From contig NC_061510.1 of the NCBI RefSeq assembly GCF_022539505.1, positions 100,766,292 through 100,830,291 on the forward strand: a stretch of 64,000 nucleotides of DNA, read 5' to 3'. The translations under genes were made by a program, and so were the position numbers. Below are positions 1 to 10,165 of this stretch, piece after piece; position 1 is the first letter of the stretch, and each line of letters begins with the position of its first letter. Under the pieces are notes generated by a model, which saw only the letters and a program-made list of their open reading frames with translations, had not been told where the DNA came from and ran no database searches. The DNA comes from Lolium rigidum (Eukaryota > Streptophyta > Magnoliopsida > Poales > Poaceae).

Positions 1-428
1 GATCACCGTGCGTGGCCGCCGAGCTCAATCCACGAGTAGGATGTTCCGATTATGCGGTGAAAACCCTAAATCGTAGTAGGTCGTTTTAGCTTTATTTTGA
101 TCAAGCGGGACCACCATGCGATCGTACACCTCGTACGGATCATGGGTGGATCGGCTCCTTGAGCCGATTCACGGGACAACCGAGAGCCGATCGAGGCTCG
201 TATTTAATGTTTACGTGTATGCCATGCGAGGAAACTAAGCGAGGCACATCCAACACCTTCCGACCAGGTATAGGTCGGGTGGCACGCATCTGCATCGGCA
301 TCGGACGTGCGTGCCGAGGTCTTGCGGGCCGTCGCTCGGAGGGACCCGGGGCCAGCCGCGATCCACGGGAGCCTCCGGCTCTACGGTGTTGCCCGTCGCT
401 GCTCGCCGGTGGGTTTCCGAACGCAACA
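1..428 (+). repeat. End of the 5' LTR of element I
   Basis: It matches 7290-7720 almost base for base, including the stretch with AAAACCCTAAATCG and the terminal GCAACA. The LTR start lies left of the window. The same sequence occurs a third time, more diverged, at about 16520-16950. Confidence 0.9.
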
Positions 429-452
429 CATTCTGGCACGCCCGGTGGGACA
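429..452 (+). other. Primer-binding region of element I
   Basis: Directly after the LTR end comes TTCTGGCACGCCCGGTGGGA, the type of sequence that follows 5' LTRs in many grass Gypsy elements and pairs with a tRNA 3' end. The exact tRNA was not determined. Confidence 0.6.
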
Positions 453-1297
453 ATCTTCGACATCAACCGCATCGCCATCTACATCCGAGATGGCGGAAGG
501 CACTCCGATCACGTACGAGGATCGACCGAGGAGCTCAAGAAGAAGCATGACGAGGTCAAAGCGATCCTCGAAGCCGATCTCATCGGCTCTTTTCACGAAC
601 CCGCTCACACGGCATCGGGTGGAAAGGGTTCTCACTAAGGCGCGCTCGATGGAGTGGACTCTGTCGCCCCGTTAGAAGAACGCACGAGGTATCTGCGTCG
701 GGAGATTAACTTCATGGTAGCTCATTCGCTACACCGCCATTACGAGAGCACAGTGAACACTTTGGAGCGTGTCGCTCTTCGCGTGATCCAGGAAATCATG
801 AGGCATCGATACTCTCCGTCGGGACCAGCTCTAGGGACTCACCAAGGAGAGATGCCACTCCAGATCCCGTCCACCGCTGTCGTTCGCGTTGGCAGCACCG
901 AAGTGCCGAACTCACCTAGGCATACATCGTCTACAAGGTCGGTGGTGACCCTAGTGACTACCGGTTCTTGCATGAGGCGCCTAAGGAGATCCCTCACGGA
1001 TACACGTGCACATACGTGCCGCAGGCTAACGATGCTTGGGCACTCACAAGCCCGGTGACCTGCGACGAGGGATTTACGGAACAACGGGAGGAACTTCGGG
1101 AACGAGACCTTGAGAAGCGACGTGGCTAGCTAAGTATGCCACTCAGACAAACCTCCGAGCCCAGCTCCCGCGGTTGGCTCGGAGCTGGAAAAGCAAGCAT
1201 GGCTGGCTAAGTATGCCACTCCGGCGAATCTTCGAGTTCGATTCCTACAGCCAGGACCGCGGATCAGATTAGTACCATCTTAAAAGACCGGTTCGGC

Positions 1298-2291
1298 ATG
1301 GTGCCGAAAAGGAGGACAATCGGCTATTCCAAGCCGTACCCCAATGAGTACGAGTTGATCCCGCTACCACCCAAATATCGGCTCACTGATTTCTCCAAGT
1401 TTAATGGATCGAGATGGTTCCGGCTCCATCGAGCATGTGAGCCGATATTTGGCGCAGGCAGGCACGATCTCGGCATCGGATGAGCTGCGTGTGAGGTTCT
1501 TCGCACGAGTCCCTCACGGGATCGGCTTTCGGGTGGTACACATCGGCTGCCACCGAGATTCAATCCGGACTTGGAAGCGATTGGAAGAGCAATTCCACAT
1601 GCAGTATCAATCAGAGGCTTCCGAGGCTGGCATTGCCGATCTAGCACAAGTACGACAGAAGCGCGGAGAAACAGTTTCAGAATACATCCAGCGCTTCAAG
1701 ATCGTTAGAAACCGATGCTATTCGGCTCGTGTGGCGCGAAAAGAAGCGGTCGAGTTGGCGGTGGTGGGTCTCGCATCACCGATCAAGGATGTGGCCTCCC
1801 AAACGATACTACCCTTCACCGGCGCACATGGTGCGGAAGGTGGCTCGGCATATGAACAGCGCCACCCAGATGTATACCAGGATAAATTCAAGCGTGCGGT
1901 GGTCCTGGTTGAGGCAGATGAAGATGAAGGCTCTGCGGGAGATCAAGAGGTAGCAGTGGCTGAATGGACTCGGGGGGCAAGCCCCGTGTCCTGTAAATGG
2001 GTTAAGCCACAAGGTCCTCCAAGAGGGTTTGACTTCGATGTCACCAAGGCTGAGCAAATTTTCGACCTCTTACTCAAGGAGAAGCAGCTAAAGGTACCCG
2101 AAGGCCACAAGATCCCCACGGCTCGGGGAGCTGAACGGAAAGCCATGCGCAAGTGGCATAACACGTTCACCCATGCCACCAACGACTGCAGGGTGTGGCG
2201 TCGGCGGGTCCAAATGGCGATAGAACAAGGGCGGCTAATTTTCAGCCGAGTACGCCATGAAGGTCGAAACACACCCCTTCCCCGCCGTTAA
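1298..2291 (+). pseudogene. Gag of element I, frameshifted
   Basis: Gag forms the virus-like particle of the retrotransposon. A first open segment (1298-1483) has the N-terminal run with LIPLPPKYRL. It is followed after a frameshift by the open stretch 1404-2291. The latter holds the retrotransposon gag core (EQFHMQYQSEASEAGIADLA, then RQKRGETVSEYIQRF) at about residues 65-110. A C-terminal part with AEQIFDLLLKEKQL and the KWHNTFTHATNDC zinc-knuckle-like stretch follows. The frame breaks at about 1410 and is disturbed around 1810-1850. Remnants continue to about 2640 with stops. No protease or pol follows. Family assignment rests on motif recognition; confidence that it is a dead gag is high. 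Confidence 0.8.
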
Positions 2292-2888
2292 CATGGTGGA
2301 GTACACTTACCACCGAAGGGTGCCGGCCGGGATTCTCGTGCAGCATCAACATGGTAGGACCTGGGCACCGCTCTGGTAAGGACGGAGACGAGGGCAGCTG
2401 CTCTCATAACGAGGACAAGGAAGAAGCCGTTCCACGCGATCGGCTCCGACACTTCCCAAAAATCTATGGAAGAATGTTGCGAAACCTTCATTGAGCGATG
2501 CAATCAACATGGAGGCCGATCCCAGCAATCGGCCAAGATTATCCTCGCCATACGTTCTGCCTGTGTTCAACGTCGATCTAATGGGCAGCGCTTTTACATC
2601 GGCTGATGAGCTGGAAGAAGTCAACATTGGTCCTAACGGAGCCGACGTTCAGATACAGTGCCTTGGCTAACTACAGAGCTGATATCCGCAGATTACCTGG
2701 CAGATTCGGCTCGGGGGGCACCTAGTCAGAGGAACATGTGTGATACATGTGCAGTGAAATATCGGGGGCCGATGGAAAGATCGGCCAGTAAAAAAAAAAA
2801 AAATCAGTACATACAAATCATAGCCGATGCACAGACATCGACTTCAGAATGTAAAAAGCCGATGCACGGCCGTCGACTTTAGACAAGT
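2292..2888 (+). other. Degraded gag-to-pol linker of element I
   Basis: Short readable stretches with several stops continue the gag frame to about 2640 (for example NMVEYTY). After that I see no coding signal, only a short A-run (2790-2802) and two similar phrases containing GCCGATGCAC. No pol domain is present. Confidence 0.5.
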
Positions 2889-5800
2889 TCAGCGAAACAA
2901 GTTCAGCAAAACATTCATCAGTTTGCACAAAGAGGCTCTGCGAAGAAAAGCGTTGAGGGCGTGAAGGGCATCGGCACGGATTCGATCCACCTCGGCGATC
3001 TCAGCCTCGTCGTCCTCGTCCTCGCCCGTCACCCGGCTGGCTGCTCGGGGCACGAATTTCAGACGGATCGGTCTTCGAGATCGGGCTGGCGAGGCCTTTG
3101 CTTCCTCTTGAGAGCGAGCAATGAGGGTTTCCTTGTCTTGGATAAGTTGTTTGGTCTCCACGACCCTCTTTTTCGAGTCCTCCGAGTTCCTTGCGCAAGA
3201 TCTCGAGCTCGGCACTATTGGTAGAAGTGTCGGTTTTGGCATCCAAAGCGGCCTTCTTCTCGTTGAGCCGTTGACATTTGTCCGCAATATCGGCTCTCAA
3301 CGGAAGGCCGGGCGCGGCGAAGAGTAATTCTTTGACGAGCCGGCTGCACCCTTGACCTGGCAGACGACAAAGTCACAGTCGGCCAAAGCTTAACACTGCG
3401 GCGTCACCGGGAGATGGGGCTTGATGTCTTCGAGGATGCCCTTGACTGCCTCGGGGGTTTTCGACCGGGGTTTCGACCGAGGAGGAGAGCAAAACCTTGA
3501 GACGCTGGAGCGGGCCATGGACCGCGCTAGGACTTGGCTCTTCACACGCTTTGGAAGTAGGCGGCTCGATGGAGTCGGGATCGAACGTCGGCAAGCTTGA
3601 AAGATCACAACCACGACGGACGAACAAGAGCGAGTATGAGCGTACAACAAAGGAAAAGGGTAGGCCCGAGAGAGTGGAGCGTACCTCTCCCAAAGAAGGA
3701 AGGGCGGCCGATGTTGCGACAATCGGCTTTTCGGTGGGCTGGGCCGGAGTTAGCCACTTGGTCGGCCACGCTCGGCGAGTGGTTAGGCCGAGCGTGGCGG
3801 ATGGCATCGGTACCTCTTCAACGTCCCCGCTAGAGGTCCCATTAGTACGCAAAAGAAATGGTGAGCCGATCCAATTAGCAACGGGACGGTATGGAATATG
3901 AGTCTGTTGAGGTAATTACATTTGAAACTTCCTGGCTCGGCGAGGAAACTCGTGGGTCTTTGCGAGCCCTTTTGACACATCGACGCTTCACGCGTGACCC
4001 CGTTTTGATCGGAGCTTGGAGGTCAGCAGGCTCGGGAGTCGACCTTTTCCTAGGAGCCAACGCTGGCGAGTCCGTCTGGCTCTGTGTGGTGGATCTCTCA
4101 GAATCGCCCGGGGTGGAGTCCCTCAGGGCTGGACTGTGCTTCCTCCTTGGAGTTCTCTTCGGTGGAGAGTACGAAAGAAGAAGCACAACCATGTTACAAA
4201 AGACTAGGGAAGACAGGATGAATTTGGTCAAGGCACGAGTCGGCTTACATGCAAGCTTGCTTGGGCGGGAGCTTTGCACTTCGGGGTTTTTCGGCGGCTA
4301 CTTTCCTCACTCTGCCTTCCTCGCACGGGTTGAGGCTCGGGGGGCAAGCCGACCCCGAGGATGCTTTACTCTTGGGAGCCGATTTCGGAGAAATCGGCTG
4401 GCTCCCATTATGACCTTCTTCAAGGGCGGTGAGCTCGACGGAAGAGAACCACCGGGGCTGGTGGAAGAAACTTGAAAGGGGAGCCATCGGCTTGTGTGGG
4501 CTCTGGTCCATCCTGTTGCTGCCAAGGAATAAAGTTAGGTTACAGACAATCGTCATGAGCCATTGCAAGTAATTTATATGTAATGGTACCTGGTGTGCGA
4601 GAACGTCATATTCGGCATCAAGTTGCTTCAGCAACGGTCCTAGAAGCTCTTCTGAAGGCGTGGGTCTTCCACATCGACCACCAAGTCTCGAAGCCATCGG
4701 TAGTGGTGGTGAAACAGAGGTTATGAGGAATTGGAATGGCCAGAGCATCAAAGAAGGTATATCACCTTTGGCCAGTAAGAATGTCAGGCAGTTCAGCCCT
4801 GCTTGCTGTCAGGTGGTGGAGGAAGAAGTGTGGGGGCACTTGCCCAAGGCCAAGCTGCCGGGCTACTACCACCGGTTGGTAAGACTCATAACCAGGCTTA
4901 ATGATCCTATTTGAGGTACTCATGCCAACTGGGAGAAAGCAAGGACGGATCATGATAGAGTACGAGTGCTCGGATGCTTTGGCGTCATCGGCAAAGGCTG
5001 TCTAATCGGAAGGAGGCTGGATTCTCAAAGATTTCCGATTCGGTATAGGGGAAGAACAGGGGGTTGTCCGGGCCTTGGAAGAAAATCTTGAACCACTCTG
5101 CTTGCTTCCTTGGGGATCGGCCTCTTGCACTGGGAGACTATACTGAGCTTGGCCATAGCTAGTGCATAGGATGTCCTTCCCATTTGCATGCGGGAAGGTG
5201 CGAGGTGGCCAAAGGTGGGAAGTTTGGGATTTGGTTTTGAAAGTATAACTGAGCCCATAACTGAATAAACCACCAGGGGCCTCCTGTTTTAACTGTCCTT
5301 TGGGAGAACAGTTTGACGGACATCAGTTGAAGAGATCGATAGACCTCTCCAAGGAGAAGTTTTCCAAGGCCAAGTTGAGTACCTTTGGCGAGCTCATAAG
5401 CCAGGGAGAGGTAATTTTTGGTTGGGGCGAGTGAAGGACCACAAAATATGAAGTGCTCCGACCGAGAGTTCAAGAAAGTCTGTGTGCTCTCTTTCGTCCA
5501 CGGGGCCTTTGGTTTTCATATAACGCTCGAGGTAGGCGCCCAGCTTGTACACTCTGTTTTGGAGGAAAGGGTGAAGGGGACCTTTGGCAATTTAAAGGCG
5601 GAAGGGGCTTGGGGATGCAATGTCCAAGCTCGTGATCATGGCCACGTCCGGCGAGTTGGTGTCATGGGGCCATGGCCGAACATGAAGCAATTTAGTGCAT
5701 CGGACCAAAAGTAGCCGATGGTTTTCGGGATGTTCTCATTCTTTTCAAGAGGAGACAATGATAATGACAAGGCATCGGCTATCCCTATCGTATCCCGAGG

Positions 5801-6163
5801 TAGCGTAGTGTGTTTTGGACATTCTATTGTACCATGCCACCCAACCTTCGGGAGGATTAGGCCGGGCTCGCAAGCGGTCGGCCCGGGGAAGTCGAGATCT
5901 AAATTCTGGTTCGCAAAGGGATTCTATTGGCCTCGCACGAGATTAAGTGAGCGGGACTCTCGAAAGAACGGGGGCCAAGACACATAGAGTTTGGGAGAGA
6001 AGGGTGCGGCGAGGATATACGAAACCTAAAATTGATAACGGAATAAGGCATTAATTCAGGTGTTTGCTTGTTTAATCCTAACCTTGATTCGGATGGCGAA
6101 GAGGCGGTTGAGGATTACCTTCGGACCGGAGACCATGGCGTTGGCGTTGGATGATTCCGCCAT
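2889..6163 (-). pseudogene. Antisense gene of element I with a plant mobile domain and coiled coil, broken
   Basis: Read on the minus strand, a start codon at 6163 opens MAESSNANAMVSGPK. From about 5990 to 5025 there is a recognisable plant mobile domain (aminotransferase-like, the PF10536 type). Its segments include IPKTIGYFWSDALNCF, FIFCGPSLAPTKNYLSLAYE and GGPWWFIQLWAQLYF. Farther on, 4751-4245 carries LLKQLDAEYDVLAHQVPLH, and 3300-2889 a charged coiled coil (ELEILRKELGGLEKE). The parts lie in different frames with stops between them. Some gaps may be introns (for example a GT after codon 15), and others are frameshifts. Plant Tat-type Gypsy elements are known to carry such extra, often antisense, genes; their function is not known. 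It runs opposite to gag and lies wholly inside element I. Confidence 0.72.
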
Positions 6164-6540
6164 TTGATGCGCGCGAGGAATTGGGACGGCGTGGTTGAGA
6201 TCCGAGGTTCGTGGGGCTGCTTGGGCGGCGATTTGGGGATCTGAGTTTGCTTTCTCAGATGGAGGTCGCAGGTTACCGTTTGGAGGAGCAGTTAGGTTGG
6301 CCTTACTCTTGTTCTATCGTAGAGGCTGATGTGATACCATCGGCTCTTTTGGGAGTGCTTGACTTTGACTATCGACAAAGTTAAATGAAAACACTCCTTC
6401 ATTAATAAGAAGGATTTTTTAGATTGGTGATAAAGTCGAGGAGGCAAGACATCATGATGAAGGATATTGCGACGGTTCTGCTCTGCCACGACATGACCCG
6501 ACGAAGAAAAAACAGAGTGATTTTGGAATTGTCATTTCCA
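6164..6540. other. Untranslated region between antisense gene and polypurine tract
   Basis: This is the internal 3' part of element I and the likely promoter side of the antisense gene. I found no CACGTG or clear TATA box here, unlike elements B, C and D. Confidence 0.4.
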
Positions 6541-6556
6541 AAACCAGGGGGGCATG
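6541..6556 (+). other. Polypurine tract of element I
   Basis: AAACCAGGGGGGCA directly precedes the LTR start TGTTATCACC. This is the expected plus-strand primer site. Confidence 0.75.
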
Positions 6557-7720
6557 TGTTATCACCAGAATTTGACCGGATCAGAGGTGGGCCGCGATTG
6601 GAGATGGGCTTGAAGAATATACATAGAAGAAACATGAATCGGCCTTATATGCAAAGTTTGGGCTAGTTTGCCCGTGTATCTGTAATATAGTAGGATACGT
6701 GTCGGTTAGATGGAGTTTGGCTTGTGCCCGGTTGGGATTATTCCCACGTTAGAAAGTCTACGGACTATAAATATGTATCTAGGGTTTATGAAATAAACAA
6801 CAATCACGTTCACCACAAACCAATCTAGGCGCATCGCCAACTCCCTTGTCTCGAGGGTTTCTTCCGGGTAAGCATCATCGCTGCCTAGATCGCATCTTGC
6901 GATCTAGGCGGCATCTACGTTTATTCGTTGTTCATGCGTAGCTCGTCTTTGAAGCCTTTTTGATGGCGAGCAACGTAGTTATCATAGATGTGTTAGGGTT
7001 AGCATTGTTCATCGTATCATATGCTTGTCGTCGTGCAACCCTTAGACGTCTAGCCGTCCTTACACCTATCTTAGGTGTAAGGGCGGCACCGCTTGATCAT
7101 TATTTAGTAGATCCGATCCGTTATGATTGCTCCTTGTTCTTCAAGGATTAGTTTAATATCTGCATAGTTAGGCCTTACAAACGGGTTGAAGGATCCGGTG
7201 GCGCGTAGGGTGTAGTTTGCTAGCCCTAGACCGGGATGTTCGAGGATCAACTTCGTGTTGGTTTTTAGGCCTTGTCTAGGGTCGGTTTACGATCACCGTG
7301 CGTGGCCGCCGGAGCTCAATCACGAGTAGGATGTTCCGATTATGCGGTGAAAACCCTAAATCGTAGTAGGTCGTTTTAGCTTTATTTTGATCAAGCGGGA
7401 CCACCATCGATCGTACACCTCGTACGGATCATGGGTGGATCGGCTCCTTGAGCCGATTCACGAGACAACTCTGAGAGCCGATCGAGGCTCGTATTTAATG
7501 TTTACGTGTATGCCATGCGAGGGAAACTAAGCGAGGCACATCCAACACCTTCACGACCGAGGTATAGGTCGGTGGCACGCCCTTGCATCAGCATCGGACG
7601 TGCGTGCCGAGTCTTTGCGGGCCGTCGCTCGGAGGGACCAGGGCCAGCCGCAGTCCTGGGAGCCTCCCGGCTCTACGGTGTTGCCCGTCGCTGCTCGCCG
7701 GTGGGTTTCTGACCGCAACA
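6557..7720 (+). repeat. 3' LTR of element I (1164 bp)
   Basis: It starts TGTTATCACC and ends GACCGCAACA. The start could be two bases earlier because the sequence reads TGTGTTATC. A TATA box (TATAAATA, 6766-6773) lies about 210 bp in. The last 430 bases repeat 1-428. Confidence 0.88.
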
Positions 7721-8698
7721 GTTATAGCGGAGAGGCTGGATTCTCCGGGTAAACCAGCTGAGCGTGAGCTGGGCTCCGGTCAGTCCGTCATGGACTAGCC
7801 AGGAAATCCTCCGTGCTGCCTTCTCCAATATCGGCATTTGGGCAAGCGTAGGGATGAAGCTCCAGCTCGCCAATTCTTCCGGAGGCTTGTTGTTGAAGGG
7901 TGGAAGTCCATCGTGGACGTTCGGAACTGATACGTTCTTCACGTAGAACCATCCGGCGTTCCAGTACCGGACGGACTCGCGGGAATCGTGAGGCGGATAC
8001 ATGCGGCCGGAGCGGAGCATAAATGTCGTACTCCCGCAGTTCAACATGGCTTTGTATTTCGTCTCTTTCTTCACTCGGAAAAAGAATTGCCATAACGTGA
8101 CATTTGATCGGATTCCGAGGTGCCCCTCGCTGAGAGTTGCGAAGTTAGAGAGCAGGAGGTAGGAATTGGGGCAAATGTTGTGGGGCTGGAGCCCATACGT
8201 GTCGAGGACTGAGAGGAAAAACTCCGAGCAAGGGAGCGACAAGCCGCGCTCGACCCACGCCTTAGTCATGACTCGTTCATCCGCGTCGGGTTTGGGGACG
8301 TCGGAGTCGCGCGTGAAACTCCAGTGCTCGGAGATCATGCCCTCGTTTTGGAGCTCTCTAAGCTCCGCGTCTGTGGTCTCGCAGGGCCACCATTGACCCC
8401 TCACCCCTTCACGACTCCGGACCTTGGAAGCCTTCTTGTTTTCCGCTTCTTGGACCTTGGCTGCCATTCTAGCTTGGCCTTGGAGCTCTTTTTCGAGTTC
8501 TTGAGCTGTTGGGATCCGGCCTAGTAAAGTACTGGAAGAGGCGGAGAATGGTTGAGCAAGCCTAATGTCGGAAACATATGGTGGTAGATATGCAATGGGA
8601 TCCGGACAGATTGGTTCCACGGCACTGGGATCCGGGCTACTCGGAGAACTACCGGTGCAGTGTGGAGAATCATGCGGCATGCTTCCGACTGCACCCAT
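7721..8698 (-). pseudogene. Antisense Transposase_28-type gene of element B, truncated by element I
   Basis: A minus-strand open frame of about 326 codons runs from ATG at 8698 until element I cuts it at 7720. After a Ser/Pro-rich start and a short helical charged stretch (LEKELQGQARMAAKVQ) comes a domain of the type labelled putative gypsy-type transposon (PF04195). Typical segments are GLSLPCSEFFLSVLDTYGLQ, NSYLLLSNFATLSEGHLGI, FFRVKK and WNAGWFYVKN. It is related to the antisense genes at 21365-25374 and 45090-50268. A TATA box and a G-box lie upstream on the same strand (9042-9125). The coiled-coil half expected downstream is missing. No enzymatic role is known for this family, despite its name. 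Confidence 0.8.
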
Positions 8699-9041
8699 GC
8701 GAACTAAGTTGAGTAACCGGAAAATCTACACTACGACTACTTCTTCTTCTACGAGACCGGTGCACGTACCGTCAATGGCGCGGCGGTCCGGTGAAGCTCC
8801 GGTGAGGTAGAGGTCGCTGAACTAGTAGTTTCGAGCCTCCGATGACCACGAATCGGCGGCGGAGTCGATTTCCCGATCAACCGTGGCGATTTCGGTTCGA
8901 AGAGGGGCTTGGAACGGCGGCGCGCGAAGCTCCTGTGAGAAAGGCTCGCCGGAGTCGAGATCTGTCGGGCGGCGCGGCGCGAGGAGGAAGATGAAGTGGT
9001 GAGGGTGCGGTGAAAGAATGAAGAATTACCGAGCCGCGGGG

Positions 9042-9125
9042 TATTTATAGACCACGCGCGGAGATTCGGGATTCGGATCCAACGGTGGAAACAGAACGGT
9101 CACACCGTCAGATGGTTGACACGTG
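9042..9125 (-). promoter_or_regulatory. Promoter of the element B antisense gene: G-box and TATA
   Basis: On the minus strand GACACGTGTC (CACGTG core 9120-9125) lies 71 bp upstream of TATAAATA (9049-9042). Transcription would run leftward into the antisense gene, away from the adjacent LTR. The interval 8699-9041 would be the 5' untranslated region or a first intron. Confidence 0.55.
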
Positions 9126-9394
9126 TCTTAGGTCAAATGCGGTAAAACGACGTGGAGGTAACTTGACCGTGTGCTCCCGAAATTTCCGGCTAAAGATTCG
9201 CATCTTCAAAAATTTAGCGCGGGAAATAAGGAGGTTGTGCGCGGGAAAAGCGAAATCTCCGTTGCGATGCCAATTCCGAAGGCGAGAAGATTTCCGGACA
9301 GATGAACCCGGAAACAAGTAAAAGTTTTGAAGCTCTTCGAGATTCTCTTCGGATCCAAGCTAATGAAGTCGGGGGAATGATGAATCTTGGAGAA

Positions 9395-9407
9395 CTTCGG
9401 GGGCTAC
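9395..9407 (+). other. Polypurine tract of element B
   Basis: CTTCGGGGGCTAC lies immediately before the LTR start TGTTGTGGG. The same motif type (CGGGGGCTA) precedes the 3' LTRs of C and D. Confidence 0.7.
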
Positions 9408-9965
9408 TGTTGTGGGTATACTTTATGGGTATATCAACGGCATGGCCTAGATCCGGCAAGCCCGGGTGGCCCATAGTTGGTGGTGAGGCATGTGGCCCAT
9501 CGGGCGGCCCAGTTGCTGTAGATCCTGAAGGATGAAGTCCAGCCCAGGAACAGGAAGCCGGATCTCAACCGACCTACGAAAGAGGCCAGATCCGTGATGG
9601 CCCATGAAGTATCCGGATCCATCAGTTCTTAGGGGAAGGCGGATCCTTGACGTACACGGCAAGACATTGTACCGTAGTTAGGCAACTTGTATTCCGGCTA
9701 GGACTCTCCATGTAAACCCTAGATCCGTGCGCCTTTATAAGCCGGATCCCGGGAGCCCTAGAGGCACAAACACAACTCATTGTAACAACGCGAAAGCGCC
9801 CAGATAATTCCAGACAAGCAGCAGTAGGCCTTGTCATCGTGCAGGTGTTCCGAAGCTGGGTAAATCGCGTACCACCGTCCCGTGTGCACTCCGCCCTATG
9901 GCCCCTACTTCTTATCCCCCTCGTGAGGATTCCTCCTCCGAGGTACCGTCGATTAGGCAACGACA
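9408..9965 (+). repeat. LTR of element B (558 bp)
   Basis: It starts TGTTGTGGGT and ends AACGACA. A TATA-like TTTATAAG lies near 9732. A polypurine tract flanks it on the left and a primer-binding site on the right, so it has the surroundings of a 3' LTR on one side and of a 5' LTR on the other. Confidence 0.82.
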
Positions 9966-9986
9966 GTTGGCGCCCACCGTGGGGCT
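9966..9986 (+). other. Primer-binding site of element B
   Basis: TTGGCGCCCACCGTGGGGC follows the LTR end by one base. The same site, in reverse, adjoins the 5' LTR of element D at 40861-40873. Confidence 0.75.
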
Positions 9987-10022
9987 GCGGCGTGCGGAGG
10001 CCGGAACCGGGAGGGTTCCGCC

Positions 10023-10165
10023 ATGGGAAGCTACGACGACACCATCGCTGTGGGGCGCGTCCTTTACGCCGGGAATCTGCCGATCGTCCCTCCGGATGAG
10101 TGTTGGATTCCGGCTAAGACTGACCCCGTCAAGCTCTCCATCGTCCCAGTTGGCGGCATACACAT
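10023..10165 (+). pseudogene. Start of gag of element B, truncated
   Basis: ATG at 10023 opens about 48 codons of a gag leader (ending in the type DPVKLSIVPVGGIHI). The frame then runs into LINE sequence at about 10166. The rest of this gag is gone. The junction is an insertion or deletion breakpoint, not a natural stop. Confidence 0.55.

Larger units (their letters stand above)
1..7720 (+). mobile_element. Element I: Ty3/Gypsy LTR retrotransposon, 5' end outside the window
   Basis: The first 428 bases repeat, with small differences, at 7290-7720. They are therefore the end of a 5' LTR and the end of a 3' LTR of one plus-strand element. A primer-binding region follows the first copy, and a polypurine tract (AAACCAGGGGGGCA) precedes the second. 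Inside are a broken gag on the plus strand and a broken antisense gene on the minus strand. I see no protease, reverse transcriptase or integrase, so this copy looks non-autonomous. It interrupts the antisense gene of element B at 7720/7721. The left end and the target duplication cannot be seen. Confidence 0.88.
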
